This document shows, piece by piece, positions 29,764-40,385 of a DNA stretch of 64,000 nt (its first letter is position 1; each line of letters starts with the position of its first letter). The notes under the pieces were generated by a model. It saw nothing but the letters and a program-made list of their open reading frames with translations, had not been told where the DNA came from and did no database searches. Location of the stretch: assembly GCA_014607495.2 (NCBI GenBank), contig CP053155.1:186001-250000 (forward strand), read 5' to 3'. This DNA comes from Carposina sasakii. Taxonomy: Eukaryota; Arthropoda; Insecta; Lepidoptera; Carposinidae. The translations under genes and the position numbers were made by a program.

Positions 29764-30947
29764 ATGAAAGAATCTCAATTCACGGAATCTCAACACCGAT
29801 TTTTAACTCGGCGCCGTTTCGTTTCTCAATTTTTTCCCCAATGTGTCAAATATTTATTCAAAGATCTGAGCGCGTATTGGTCACAATGTGTCCACGGTAG
29901 TTTCAAAAAAACTAACGAATGTATCATAATGAAGGAGGGTTTTGTGTCGTACGCTTTCGATTTTATCTATTTTAATGCGAACGCAGTGCACACCGCAACC
30001 GTGGAGGATTTGGAAACCTACGCCCAATGCGAAGAAGAACCGCTGCTGGCGCTGCTTCTTAAAGACCGATGGTTTAAGGGTGATTTTGAACGCTTAAAAA
30101 GTATTATTTTGCTGGAGGATCGCACCACACTACTGGCGTTTATCAAAAACTGTTTATGGGAGCGCAGCTATGAAAACAATTACACTCTCGGACAGCAGCT
30201 GAGCATTCGCATGACCACCAATTTGATACAGAGCGGGTTAGATTTTAAACACCATGTCAACAACGATAGCAACGTTCATGGTCGTGGATGGAACTGTGAA
30301 GAGTTTGAAAAACTAGTGGCGACCATAAATTTTCCGTGGCCGACATAACAAAACGTTACAAGTGGTCTAACACCTATGTAATGCTAGAACTGGACAGAGT
30401 TAATCTCGCTTACACTATGTCCTTGCTCAATCTTAATTTTTCCTCGGTAATTACAAACAATTACATCGACAATCTGTGTTTGATATGTAACGGAAAGGGG
30501 GATAGTATGAGCGTGCTGAACAGATTATCCTCTATGATTTTGTTAAAATTGGTCAATGTATTGTTCGTTAGCGACACGGAGAATTACCTGCATACCTATA
30601 ACATTTTCTACATATATAATTCCATGAAATTTTACTACTATTGTCTTAAAAACAGATTTGTTTTTCATTATGACGACTACGAGACCCTGTACTTTATGCA
30701 CACAATTGTTCTCATAGAGATTATAAACGGCGGCAGCCTCAATTCTTTTACTCTGGAAAAATCTCCCATTATGCACCCCTTGGAACTGAATTCTAGGCGT
30801 TGTAACGCGTTAAAACGTGCCGCCGCCTGTAATAAAACCCTTTGTAACGACATGGAATTGAAGGTGGATTTTATTAAGGGTAGAAGAATTACGACGGGCA
30901 CACACGATCCCAACCGGTTTGTGCAAATAGGTGATGTGGTTTTGTAA
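29764..30947 (+). pseudogene. p47: p47 copy B, frameshifted
   Basis: A p47 copy with a 24-bp in-frame deletion near 29900 (between two TAG triplets) and two extra T near 30330 (AAATTTTCCG against AAATTCCG) that break the frame after about residue 190. The second part (30336-30947) is open to the normal end. P47 is one of the four subunits of the baculovirus RNA polymerase that transcribes late genes. Its identity here rests on length (about 400), position directly before the Nudix gene and p24, and the conserved C terminus (RRITTGTHDPNRFVQIGD). Confidence 0.82.
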
Positions 30948-30980
30948 GGTAACTAATTTTATTTTATCAACACCTTACCA

Positions 30981-31646
30981 ATGGTTAAACTAGGGAAACA
31001 CGCCGGTTTGTTGCTAATAACCAAGAACGAAAAAGCGGTAATATTGCAAGCCAACAAATCTTACAACGAAAACGTAAACAAGAATCTCAAGTACAATAAG
31101 CATATACCGTTTGTGGAAAAATTGAGCATCCCGCGCGGTAAACACGACGTCGGCGAGAAAGACTACGAGACCGCCGTGCGAGAGTTCATCGAAGAAACCG
31201 GTCTAGTGTTCGATACAATGCACGTGTTCAAAAACCCTTTGTGTTGGAGTGGCAAGATCATACAAAGGTGTACAAATATGTGATGTATGTGGCATTTTTG
31301 TCGGGAACGTTGTATTATTAAAAAAAAAGCCGAATAGTTTTAATATTAAACTGAAGGGGAAACCTGTCGCGGATTGCGTCTACGAATACAAGGTGGACCT
31401 GACGAAGCAAAAGTTTAGAACACACGAGTTGGTGAGACGATTGGAGGTGATGAATCTTGAAAAATACATTTCGTATATGGAGAACAGGCAGTTGTCCACG
31501 TACAAGTACAGCAATTATGACACTTTTTTTAGTTTTATTTATGGTGTAAAAAATTTGTATGATTCCGGTCACAATTACGATTATTTTTTCAATTGGATCT
31601 GATGTGGTACGTGGATAGCGAACAGTACAATATTCTGTGTTATTAA
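30981..31646 (+). pseudogene. Nudix hydrolase copy B, frameshifted
   Basis: Nudix box intact (about residues 55-77). The A run after GTGTTC is one base short near 31231, the TATTATTAAAA run near 31318 gives a stop in the original frame, and one T is missing near 31586. The original end is TTATTAA at 31646. Confidence 0.9.
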
Positions 31647-31707
31647 ATAAAATTGAAGCAAAAATCTATTTATTTTATTTGTTTAGATCAAATACATAAG
31701 GTGAACA

Positions 31708-32319
31708 ATGTCTTTTGAATACAACTCGGGTCCCATAGAAGTGTTTATCTTGTCCAACGATGAAACCGGTATTAACGGTTATGCCGAGGTGTCGGCAGTA
31801 GCGCATTTGTTGACTCCCTACACGAGAATTTCTACAACTCAACTGTGGAACACGACTCACAATTCCTACAAAATTACTAATAACGGTAAAAATTTTGTGC
31901 ACGCTATAGTCATTTGTAAGTATTTGAGTAGTATACCGGAAAACGAGTCTGCTAGTTACAAAAATCTACGGCAGCTCGTTAGAGATTTAATTTTGGGTGA
32001 TCAAAAGGAGTTGGACGACGAAACTAAACGGGAGCTGGGCGACATTAAAAAATACGTTCAAGAACATAATGAAATGATGGGCGAGATAAAAAATTTGGTG
32101 CAAGAAGAGTGTAATAATAATAAAAGTATTCTTTCGGATTTCAGTGGTTTATTGCAAATTTTAAAACGCGAGTTACTTGTAGAGTTACAAGAAATTACCA
32201 CTATTAGTCATAACAATAATACATGTAACATTAAAAGTGGTGATAATGAAGATGATACAATTTTAAACGAACGTGTTGTTAATGGAAATGACGAAGCGAT
32301 GCTTGTCGATAACGATTAA
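31708..32319 (+). CDS. p24: P24 capsid-associated protein, copy B
   Basis: An intact 203-aa protein starting MSFEYNSGPIEVFILSNDE. The N-terminal half (GYAEVSAVAHLLTPYTRIST, NFVHAIVICKYL) matches the P24 (Ac129-type) capsid family. The C-terminal half is coiled-coil-like and acidic (NEMMGEIKNLVQEECNN, then DNEDDTILNE). Position after the Nudix gene agrees with the p47-Nudix-p24 order of granuloviruses. P24 is a nucleocapsid component that is not essential in all viruses. It differs from copy A by Leu for Val at residue 14. Confidence 0.85.
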   Translation: MSFEYNSGPIEVFILSNDETGINGYAEVSAVAHLLTPYTRISTTQLWNTTHNSYKITNNGKNFVHAIVICKYLSSIPENESASYKNLRQLVRDLILGDQKELDDETKRELGDIKKYVQEHNEMMGEIKNLVQEECNNNKSILSDFSGLLQILKRELLVELQEITTISHNNNTCNIKSGDNEDDTILNERVVNGNDEAMLVDND

Positions 32320-32335
32320 TTATTATTATTCCTCT

Positions 32336-32655
32336 TCAACTAAATAATTTTTTAACAGTTTGATATTCTGCGCTAGTTATAAACACATTGTCGGCGAGTT
32401 GCGTTGTGCTAAAACCGCGCCCGTTTAAAATTTCAATAAACTCCCCGATACTTTCCCTGGGATCTGCAGTTTTTTTATCCGCAACACACTCGCTGTCCGC
32501 ATAAAATTTTTTCAATAAATCGTAGCTGCTCGAAGGACCCGTCACAAAATTTAAAGTTGAGCCGTTGTCGATTCGCGGGCGAACAAACACTGCAATATTA
32601 GAGCACACCGAGGCGTCGTCGACTTTAATGAAATATTTGATCCTACACACTAATC
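32336..32655 (-). pseudogene. 38.7K-like C-terminal fragment, copy B
   Basis: About 105 residues, CRIKYFIKVDDASVC... to ...SAEYQTVKKLFS, consistent with the C-terminal domain of the 38.7K (Ac13-type) protein that follows p24 in granuloviruses. Full-length relatives are far longer. Upstream the gene stops at hr3, and the frame runs on into repeat codons (VVDFVDPFVDTKVVDFVDTR) that are not part of the ancestral protein. All copies share the same break, so the truncation predates amplification. The assignment leans on synteny. Confidence 0.55.
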
Positions 32656-33880
32656 GTGTGTCGACGAAATCCACTACTTTTGTGTCGACGAATGGGTCGA
32701 CGAAATCCACTACTTTTGTCTTTGTCGCTCCACCACTCAATTTGTCGACACTCAGTAGATTTTACAAGAAATGACACTGCTCAAATCCCTGACTCGAGTC
32801 CGAGTAAATTTGTGAAATTATTTTTCGTTCAGAATTCTAAAATAATTCAGACTCGTGTGTCGACGAAATCCACTACTTTTGTGTCGACGAAAAATGGTCG
32901 ACGAAATCCACTACTTTTGTGTCGACGAATGGTGTCGACGAAATCCACTACTTTCGTGTCTACGAAAAATGGGTCGACGAAAACCACTACTTTTGTGTCG
33001 ACGACGAAAACCACTCAATTTGTCGACACTCAGTAGATTTTACAAGAAATGACACTACTCAAATCCCTGACTCGAGTCCGAGTAAATTTGTGAAATTATT
33101 TTTCGCTCAGAATTCTAAAATAATTCAGACTCGTGTGTCGACGAAATCCACTACTTTTGTGTCGACGAAAAATGGGTCGACGAAATCCACTACTTTCGTG
33201 TCGACGAATGGGTCGACGAAATCCACTACTTTTGTGTCGACGAATGGGTCGACGAAATCCACTACTTTTGTGTCGACGAATGGGTCGACGAAATCCACTA
33301 CTTTTGTGTCGACGAATGTGTCGACGAATGGGTCGACGAAATCCACTACTTTTGTGTCGACGAATGGGTCGACGAATTCCACTACTTTTGTGGCGACGAA
33401 TGGGTCGACGAAATCCACTACTTTTGTGTCGACGAATGGGTCGACGAAAAACACTACTTTTGGGTCGACGACGAAAACCACTCAATTTGTCGACACTCAG
33501 TAGATTTTACAAGAAATGACACTACTCAAATCCCTGACTCGAGTCCGAGTAAATTTGTGAAATTATTTTTCGCTCAGAATTCTAAAATAATTCAGACTCG
33601 TGTGTCGACGAAATCCACTACTTTTGTGTCGACGAATGGGTCGACGAAATCCACTACTTTTGTGTCGACGAATGGGTCGACGAAATCCACTACTTTTGTG
33701 TAAACGAAAAATGGTCGACGAAATCCACTACTTTTGTGTCGACGACGAAAGAAAACCACTCAATTTGTCGACACTCAGTAAATTTTACAAGAAATGACAC
33801 TACTCAAATCCCTGACTCGAGTCCGAGTAAATTTGTGAAATTATTTTTCGCTCAGAATTCTAAAATAATTCAGACTCGTG
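32656..33880. repeat. hr3: hr-like array between U1-B and U2-B
   Basis: About 1.2 kb with four long palindromes (near 32790, 33068, 33540 and 33818) and blocks of 36-bp units; the largest block, 33132-33470, has about nine units, including variants GAATTCCAC and TTTTGTGGCGACG. It ends with CAGACTCGTGTGTGTGTTAA directly joined to the desmoplakin-like frame. Confidence 0.93.
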
Positions 33881-35280
33881 TGTGTGTTAACGCAGATGAC
33901 ACGGTGGAAAGTTATTTGTACAGTCTGCGCTGTGTGGGTGTCAAAGTTGAGCAATTGATTAACGAGCAAAAGGAGGTGCAGGAGCGACACAACGAACAAA
34001 CGCAGCGTTTAAACACACAATTGGACGACATCGGTCAACAAAATCGCGGTTTAGAAGCTCACGTTCATACTCTTCGGGAAAACTGTGAGAGTTTGCAGGC
34101 TACCATTAATTATAACGTCATAGAATTGGCAAAATTGGGTGCCGCAATCGGAGACAAGGATCATGAGCTTGAGAATTTGTACAGACAAAATGAAATTTAT
34201 GTGGCGCAAAATGCAGAAATGAGCGGCAAATTGGCGGAATCAGAGCAGGCGTATAGAGCGGTCGGAGAAAAGTTAAACGTCAGCGACGAGGAGAACACGC
34301 ATTTGTTGAAAACAAAGTCACAGCTAGAGTCAAGGATTAGCGAACTAGAAGCGGAATTGGCTATCGAAAGGGAAAATTGTCGCATGCAGCGGAACACTTG
34401 TAACGAATTGCTGCACAAAAACGACAGGGAAAACGCCGATAAAAATCGGAACCGAATGGCGTTAGAGAACCGGTGCAACGAACTAGAGAGTGATGTAAAA
34501 AAACTTTACACCGAAAAACATATGGTCACCGAACAGGCAGCCGCTCAGCGCGAAACGATAAAGCGTTTGATGATAGAGGTGGAGCAGGGTAAACATCAGT
34601 GTATTCTTTTGAGCGGTAGTTTGGCGCAAAAAAGTCAAGAATTCAATTTATGCGAAGCGCGCATCGAAGATGTCCACAGCAAATATAAAACGGAACAAAT
34701 TGACATGATGCGGAAAATTAAGGAGTTGGAAAGGGAAAAGGGGGAACTGCAAATAGAAAACGAAAAAAATTACGACGATGCGTGTTGTGCCCTACAAGAG
34801 AAGAACTCTCTCGAAACCACCATCAAACGACTAACCGCAGAAGCCGAACGCAAATACAAAGTATTGCTCGAAGAACGCGACAATCTGAAGGAAAGCATCA
34901 AACAGCTGCAAGACGACCATGAAAATACTATTGGTAATATTAAAAGTGATGCTGAGAAAAATTTGCGAAACAAATTAAGTGCAGAACTGGAAATTGAGAA
35001 AAATCAAATTAAAAATCGGTACGATCTCGAGAAAAGTGAATTAATTAATGATTATGAACTGGAATTGAAAAAAATCAAGCAACTACTGCAGGACGAGGAA
35101 AAAAAAGAAAAACCTTCAATGTTAGTAAAAAGGGACTCCAAATTAGATGATAGTCGTAAACGTAAAACTGGGGCCAGCACAAGTGAAAATAATTTGACCC
35201 CTGTGTCTGTTGTAGAAGAGAAGAAAAAGAAAGGAATCATTAGGACAGTGTCTTTCGTGAGACCCAACATAAGGAAATAA
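33881..35280 (+). pseudogene. Desmoplakin-like coiled-coil protein, N-truncated, copy B
   Basis: About 465 codons of almost continuous coiled coil (VKVEQLINEQKEVQERH to ELELKKIKQLLQDEEKK), then a basic tail (SRKRKTGAST, EKKKKGIIRTVSFVRPNIRK). A long coiled-coil gene running tail-to-tail with a lef-3-like gene fits the baculovirus desmoplakin-like gene (Ac66), needed for nucleocapsid egress and synthesis in AcMNPV. Relatives are usually longer. Here the N-terminal part is missing, and the frame enters from hr3, where the nearest in-frame ATG (33736 or within MKLFFAQNSK) belongs to the repeat. It could be expressed as an hr-initiated fusion or be dead. Confidence 0.6.
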
Positions 35281-35407
35281 TGTTTTAAAGTACTATAGTA
35301 TACATTTATTAATTATTATTACACATTTAGTAATTATTACACTCATTATTTTAAATACAATTTTGATTGTACATATACTCGTACATACATATTTATTGTT
35401 ATCTAAT
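35281..35407. other. AT-rich intergenic spacer
   Basis: Convergent 3' ends of the desmoplakin-like and lef-3-like genes. TTATTAATTATTATTACAC is followed by AT runs likely to serve as poly-A regions. Nothing else is seen. Confidence 0.5.
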
Positions 35408-36292
35408 TTAGGCGGGTAAAACACTAAAAATCGTATCCTCATCTACTAAGATTAGAGATATGATATTTTTAAAATTGTGCTGATCGTTGTTTTTCTGTGA
35501 ATACACACAATATAACGCGGCTCCCATGTCGATGGAAAAATTTGCCGATGACACATCACTGATGACATCCTCGACATCCTCTTGTGGCACCCCAAATTTG
35601 TTCGCGATAATAATTTCATTTTTATCAGTTTCCAACTCGAACGTTATACGTTCAGTGTCTTTTCTGTTAACCTCCATATTACCATTTTGTGTATGTTTGC
35701 ATTTGCAGACGGTTTTAATTACGGCAACCATGAACGTTTTATCGGGTCCGTAGGACACGTTCGGCGCAAGTAACAAAGAATCAATCGGCAAATCGTCGGG
35801 ATTTTCGCATTCTTCAATGGTGGATCCGTTGCGCACCACCAGCTTCATGTATTCACGAAATTTGTCACACGTAACGTGGAATGTCCACCATTTATTAATC
35901 AACTCTCCATAACATTTACGAATTGCTAGGTGAGAGCGCTCCTTTATGCTCATCTGCGGGCTAAAATTGAAACACGACGCCCCGTTTAATTTTATGTAAA
36001 CATCGCATTGTTTGTAAACTCCTTCCAATTGCACCAAACCGAAGATTTTTAAAGTGTCATTATCGCGTTGTTCGTACGCCCCCTGTACAAACACGTTTGT
36101 TTTAACTTCGAGGGAGTTTGTAAAATCTTCAAAACTTAGCTCGGGTTTCAATTGTACACTAAATTTATCGGCCAATTTTTCGTAGCTTAACACAAAAAAT
36201 TTCATAAAATCGCGGCACTCTAGGGTAAATCTATAAGAACAGTCGACTTGAATATCATCAAACATTTCCTTTGAATCGAGGTACACGAGCAC
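35408..36292 (-). pseudogene. lef-3: LEF-3-like ssDNA-binding protein, N-truncated, copy B
   Basis: About 285-294 codons with no ATG at the module edge; the frame opens at a GTG and the first ATG is in MFDDIQVDCSYRFTLE. Features include GLVQLEGVYKQCDVYIKLNG and a Cys-containing KTVCKCKHTQ, with mixed alpha/beta content. The tail-to-tail position beside the desmoplakin-like gene is that of lef-3 (Ac67), the viral single-strand-binding protein that also brings helicase into the nucleus. Relatives are about 340-390 aa, and the nuclear localisation region at the N terminus would be lost. Sequence beyond 36293 is unrelated. The assignment is mainly syntenic. Confidence 0.55.
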
Positions 36293-36674
36293 ATGTCTAA
36301 CCTCTGACCTTTCATGTATCGAGGGACTCTCCTATTAAGGAAGGACGAGGAAGAGATGCGTTAACCAATATAGACACTCTATGTAGCAGTCTATGATCAA
36401 AAGTTGTACCTGATGCGGGGCTTCGCATGTAGAATACATCAACTTCATTTCCTTCCGTACATATCGTAATTGTCGACTAAGGAATTCAGATCCGTTCCCA
36501 TGATTTAACACCTCTTGCCCTGCTATGCCAAACTTAGCTCTTCTTTATCCTTCAGTTCTGACTACCCCGCTTTGTATTTCGTTCACGGAGTATACAGGGC
36601 TTCCTCGTCCGCGCCAGGCATCTTTATGGCTCAACTAGGCCCTAACAAGATTCCCAACGTTGTCCTTTATACGT
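36293..36674. other. Unassigned segment between lef-3-like and RING relic
   Basis: About 380 bases with no sizeable frame and a more balanced base composition than the viral flanks (ATCGAGGGACTCTCC, TTCCTCGTCCGCGCCAGG). It may be the decayed upstream part of the IAP relic or inserted host DNA. Confidence 0.35.
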
Positions 36675-36788
36675 TGTATATTGCCTGAAGGCAATTTAGC
36701 GGTGTGCGCCCGGTGCATAGTCTGCTGCGACCAATGTCCGATTTGCAGGAAACTGTTCACCGGCGCTATTCGTCTATATTATTCGTAG
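36675..36788 (+). pseudogene. IAP-type RING remnant, copy B
   Basis: This short frame reads CILPEGNLAVCARCIVCC, then CPICRKLFTGAIRLYYS and a stop. It has the shape of the second half of an IAP RING (LPCGHLAVC-type, CPxCR and an aromatic C terminus), but the central Cys and His are replaced by Glu and Asn, so zinc binding is lost. It is unrelated in detail to the intact IAP at 2699. In granuloviruses an iap lies near lef-3. The upstream frame (36560-36674) carries no clear BIR. Read directly from sequence. Confidence 0.6.
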
Positions 36789-36973
36789 TATTTATTTATT
36801 TATCACACACTACACATTACACATTGTATGAGAAATATGTATTGTTAAAATTGGCCTAATTATAAATTCAATTTACCTATAATTGTACAAAATGTAAATC
36901 ATATTTTCCTTTAAAGAAAATAAAATAATTTAACGTGGGAAAAATACGATTTAAAAAAGGTTTTGTTTTAAAA

Positions 36974-37531
36974 ATGGTGTCGGCTATGATTAAAAAGGCG
37001 CACAAGGAGTATCGCGATACACCAAACGCGGACACCTTTGATAATATAAAAAGATTGATATTGCAAACTAAATATGTGGAGGAGAGTGTAGAGTTTAAAA
37101 ATTTCAACCGTGGTACCTTTTTGATTGCATTGAATCTTATCGTAAATAAATGTCAAGATATATTTCCAAACTACAAGGGATTCTTTCAAACCACCACCAA
37201 ACGGTTGCAAAAAATAAACCCCGATATGAAATCGTCCCCGAAGGACATGCTCAAGCACTACTACGAATGCATCGAGGAAATGGAGAACCCACACTCTGAC
37301 GACCATTATATGGTGGCGTACGCAAAGTCTATTGTCACCAAAATCCTGTACGAATCCATGTCAGACATGACAAACATGAACGGAAGCATCATCAACATTG
37401 AACCAATGTCGTCCAGCAGGTCCGCGGCGCAAAAGCGTCCGTTGGTCTTGCAGGATAAAAGAGTGTCTTTGTTAAAAAAGAATTCATGTAAAAAAATTAG
37501 CGTCGTACGACCGTTGTTTACTTTCAACTAG
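36974..37531 (+). CDS. 185-aa protein of unknown function, copy B
   Basis: From the ATG at 36974 (MVSAMIKKAHKEYRDTPNAD); the frame is open 13 codons upstream to a GTG. The protein is helical and basic overall, with NRGTFLIALNLIVNKCQDIF (about residues 45-65) as the most hydrophobic part, and a Ser/Arg/Lys-rich C-terminal tail (RSAAQKRPLVL, LLKKNSCKKIS) that could be a nuclear localisation region. Its stop overlaps the end of the 398-aa gene on the other strand by 4 bases. Intact in both copies. I do not recognise the family. Confidence 0.7.
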   Translation: MVSAMIKKAHKEYRDTPNADTFDNIKRLILQTKYVEESVEFKNFNRGTFLIALNLIVNKCQDIFPNYKGFFQTTTKRLQKINPDMKSSPKDMLKHYYECIEEMENPHSDDHYMVAYAKSIVTKILYESMSDMTNMNGSIINIEPMSSSRSAAQKRPLVLQDKRVSLLKKNSCKKISVVRPLFTFN

Positions 37532-38765
37532 TGGAACAAACTCTCTTCATCATCACGCGGAGTTGCCACCGTAAATAATTTTTCCCCGTATCCTCTGATT
37601 AAATGTGCTCGTCTCTTTCGGTATTCTTCGTCTTCTTCGTCTTCCTCCTGTCTAGTTTTTCGTCTACTTTTGGACTTTTTTGGCGCCTCCTCCCTGCTGG
37701 TTGATTTTCTTTTTTTCGGTCTGTACACTTTTTCCGGTTCAAAAATTTTTGTGCCCCTCGTAAGAGGTTCCATCTTGGCCAAAGTGAAATTAGAGCCCAC
37801 CGTCTGTGTCGGCGTTTTAATGAAAACGGGTCCTTTGACAATTTCTGTCGGTATAACGATTTCCATTGGCGTCATAACTTCCATGGGTGTAATAATTTCT
37901 GTTGGGTTAACAATTTCCGTTGGAGTATCCTCCTCGAACGCATTGGGTTCGTCGCTGATTCGGACGACGGTTTCCTCTTCCTCGTCATTGGGTGATAATC
38001 GATAATATCCGGCGTTGTATTCGGTTAACCGAGGATTCCTATCGAATTCCTCGTTTTCAACGACTATATCTATCTCGGGGGTCAACAGTAGGGACTGGAA
38101 TTCATCGTCCGTGTCGTAGTTTTGTTCAAATTCAGTTTTAACAATTCTCGGTTTGGGTATAGTGTTGAAGTAGTTGACCGCGGCCTCTCCGAGCGCGTTC
38201 ACGGTGTCTTTGACGACGCGGTTTGTAATTTCCTCCCCAAATACAGTGACAGGTCTATTGGCGATTTCCTCGCACATGTTTATCAAATCTGACAACGAAT
38301 TAAACACTGCGTGACTTCGTGTAATTACCAATAAATTCGTGGTGTCTAAGTTTAGCAAAGCCGTTTTGTATTTTTCTACTAACTCGACGTTTCTCTGTAG
38401 CATCTCCCCGCATGTGTTTTCGTTCTCCATCAGTATATTGTGTACTTTGTCTATGCATAATTTTAGGTTGTCCATTGCGCTAAGATTGCTATTGGGCGCG
38501 TAATTGACCAATTTGTTTATATATTGTATATTATCGTTGAGTTTCGTGAGCGCCCTTTCCATCGAACTCTCCGTCAAACTGTTGATTTTGAACACCGTTA
38601 GCAACTTTTTCGCCGTTGCGGGTTCGATGAAATTTACTAGGGGCGGTTCGTTCCTGAACACCATCTGCTCGGGTAACTGTAGCGAACCGTCACCATCGTT
38701 ACTCGGCAGCGCTCTCGTGCTCACGATATTTTCCTCGGCGGTGTCATCCGTCAGATCGGGGGTCT
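37528..38765 (-). pseudogene. N-truncated acidic protein with C-terminal NLS, copy B
   Basis: An open frame of about 410 codons with no ATG near its start. It begins inside the junction with a fragment of the 255-aa gene, and the first start-like codon is a GTG at 38724 (STRALPSNDGDG). The N-terminal part is helical (LTKLNDNIQYINKLVNYAPN). The middle is acidic, with a Pro-Thr repeat (PTEIVNPTEIITPMEVMTP, about residues 255-285). The C terminus has a strong basic cluster (RPKKRKSTSREEAPKKSKSR) and an acidic microsatellite (EEDEEDEEY). The layout suggests a nuclear or virion structural protein. The family is not recognised. Copy C has three more residues in the acidic repeat. Confidence 0.6.
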
Positions 38766-38937
38766 GGACACGCGTAAACTAAACGCCGACGATTTTACAA
38801 ATGTAATCGAGCACACGCTCGATATTGACAAATGCGAAAAACGAGTCGTGAGAAATTGTTCGCCGCACTTGGTGTCGACCAAAGATAGCGCGTTGGAGTT
38901 TTGTAGGGCCGCCGATTTATTAAAAGTGGTCAGCGAT
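38760..38937 (+). pseudogene. 177-bp fragment of the 255-aa gene
   Basis: It repeats 26833-27009 (GGTCTGGACACGCG to GGTCAGCGAT) with one difference (GTGAGAAATT against GTGAGCAATT). It abuts the N-terminal break of the 398-aa gene. This marks a recombination between U1 and U2 material before U2 was copied. Confidence 0.95.
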
Positions 38938-38965
38938 CTAGTTCTCTATGCATTATTAAGTTAGA

Positions 38966-39145
38966 TTAGCCCAGAGTCGCCGGTACAACGTTATGATCGG
39001 GCGCTGTGCGCAAATATTCTTTAAGAACATTTAGACGCGCGGTGAAAGATTCATTATCGAAATCGTCCACAATAAATCGGTTGTAGAAAAGAAACACCAC
39101 GCTTAGCAAAATTATGACGAGCAGCACACTCGAGGAGGATAGCAT
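38966..39145 (-). CDS. 59-aa single-span membrane protein, copy B
   Basis: From the ATG at 39145 (MLSSSSVLLVIILLSVVFLFYNRF). One N-terminal membrane segment (residues 6-20) is followed by a 38-residue hydrophilic tail ending APDHNVVPATLG. The frame is open upstream only to a TTG. Small proteins of this shape in baculoviruses include PIF-7 (Ac110) and ODV-E18; size favours a PIF-7-like role, but I see no deciding motif. It lies at the edge of the viral part of U2, and insect-like DNA follows upstream. Confidence 0.5.
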   Translation of the reverse strand: MLSSSSVLLVIILLSVVFLFYNRFIVDDFDNESFTARLNVLKEYLRTAPDHNVVPATLG

Positions 39146-39208
39146 TATAACGATGTACTGCGTGCGCGCTGGCAATGACAACAACGAGTGTTTATTTAGA
39201 GTAAACAA

Positions 39209-40049
39209 AGATTACAAATTGGAAAATACAGGTATACCCGCTGTTCACTGACTTAAGGTTGAATTTTGAATATTTTGGATATTTGCAAGGAAAATGCGTG
39301 TGGTTCTAATGATGGTTTAATTTCGGACTGACTACATACATGTGTGCTGTACAAATCCTAACAATTTACTCACACAAGCAAATCAAGCTAGTTTCTTTAT
39401 GAATGAATGAAAGTATTGGACATACCGCCCACCAAAACAATAGTTTTACATCTAATTACAAATTTGAATATAACAGATTTCACTCAATACAACAGAATGT
39501 AAATGAACAACATTAAAACAACGAATCAATTTAGTGGACTGTATCTTCAGTGTATTACTTAAATAAATATTCAAATCCTGTTGTATCGAACTGAATGTAA
39601 ACAAAAAATATATAAGTACTTCGAACCGAATGGAAACACAAAATATATAAGTACTTAATCTAAGTCATCAAGTCCAACTGACGGCCAATTTCAATACTAG
39701 AGATCCTAAAGAATCTCGGAATTATTTTCTTATAAATGTTGTATGAAAAACAATGAAATTTTACTATAAAACATGTAAAAAATCTCTCGAGATCGATTAT
39801 TGAAATTGGCTGTAAATGTATTTATGTAAACAATTTATCACTTACAAGAAGTTTAATTACACTACACACACACTGCACTACACATCACAGGACAACAACC
39901 AGTAGTAATTGCAACTTCCTCATAGACATTGCGCGCCGTCACCGCTCGAGTTTTATGTATACTATTAAATTATCGTCTCAACTTTGGGAAATTCTATTGT
40001 AATTATTAAAAATAGCAACGTTTAATTAATAATATATGTACCTATCAAC
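39209..40049. other. AT-rich insect-like segment, copy B
   Basis: About 840 bases with no gene. It holds two ATATATAAGTACTT repeats (39608-39660), a CA-rich stretch (ACTACACACACACTGCACTA) and TGCGCGCCGTCACCGCTCGAG. Composition and lack of coding potential contrast with the compact viral parts, so it is probably host DNA carried in U2. Confidence 0.45.
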
Positions 40050-40316
40050 TTAGTAAATCAGTTCACCCCACTTTCGTTAGATGGCGCAAATTTAAATAAA
40101 ATAATGTGCCTAAATGACAACTTTTCTAGTGTTTTAGTAAATCAGTTCACCCCAGTTTCGTTAGATGGCGCAAATTTAAATAAAATAATGTGCCTAAATG
40201 ACAACCTTTCTAGTGTTTTAGTAAATCAGTTCACCCCACTTTCGTTAGATGGCGCAAATTTAAATAAAATAATGTGCCTAAATGACAACCTTTCTAGTGC
40301 TCTAGGTGTATTGAGT
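40050..40316. repeat. 84-bp tandem repeat, three units, copy B
   Basis: Three near-identical units with GTAAATCAGTTCACCCCA, TTCGTTAGATGGCGCAAATT and AATGTGCCTAAATGACAAC. The 84-base length gives an artefactual open frame (40104-40370). It is of insect-repeat type, located just downstream of the DEDD-like gene. Confidence 0.92.
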
Positions 40317-40385
40317 AAATCAGAAGTCTTTTATTTTGTACATTGTTTTATTTATTATTCACATCAGTAGTAGTATACCACTTTT

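Noticed and set aside
34197..34478. Minus-strand Ser/Leu-rich ORF inside the desmoplakin-like gene
   Set aside because: It is a shadow of the coiled-coil codons, repeated at 54944 and 63532 only because the gene is.
40104..40370. 88-aa protein with a threefold MCLNDNFSSVLVNQ repeat
   Set aside because: It comes from an 84-bp non-coding tandem repeat; there is no promoter and no relation to the neighbouring gene on the other strand.
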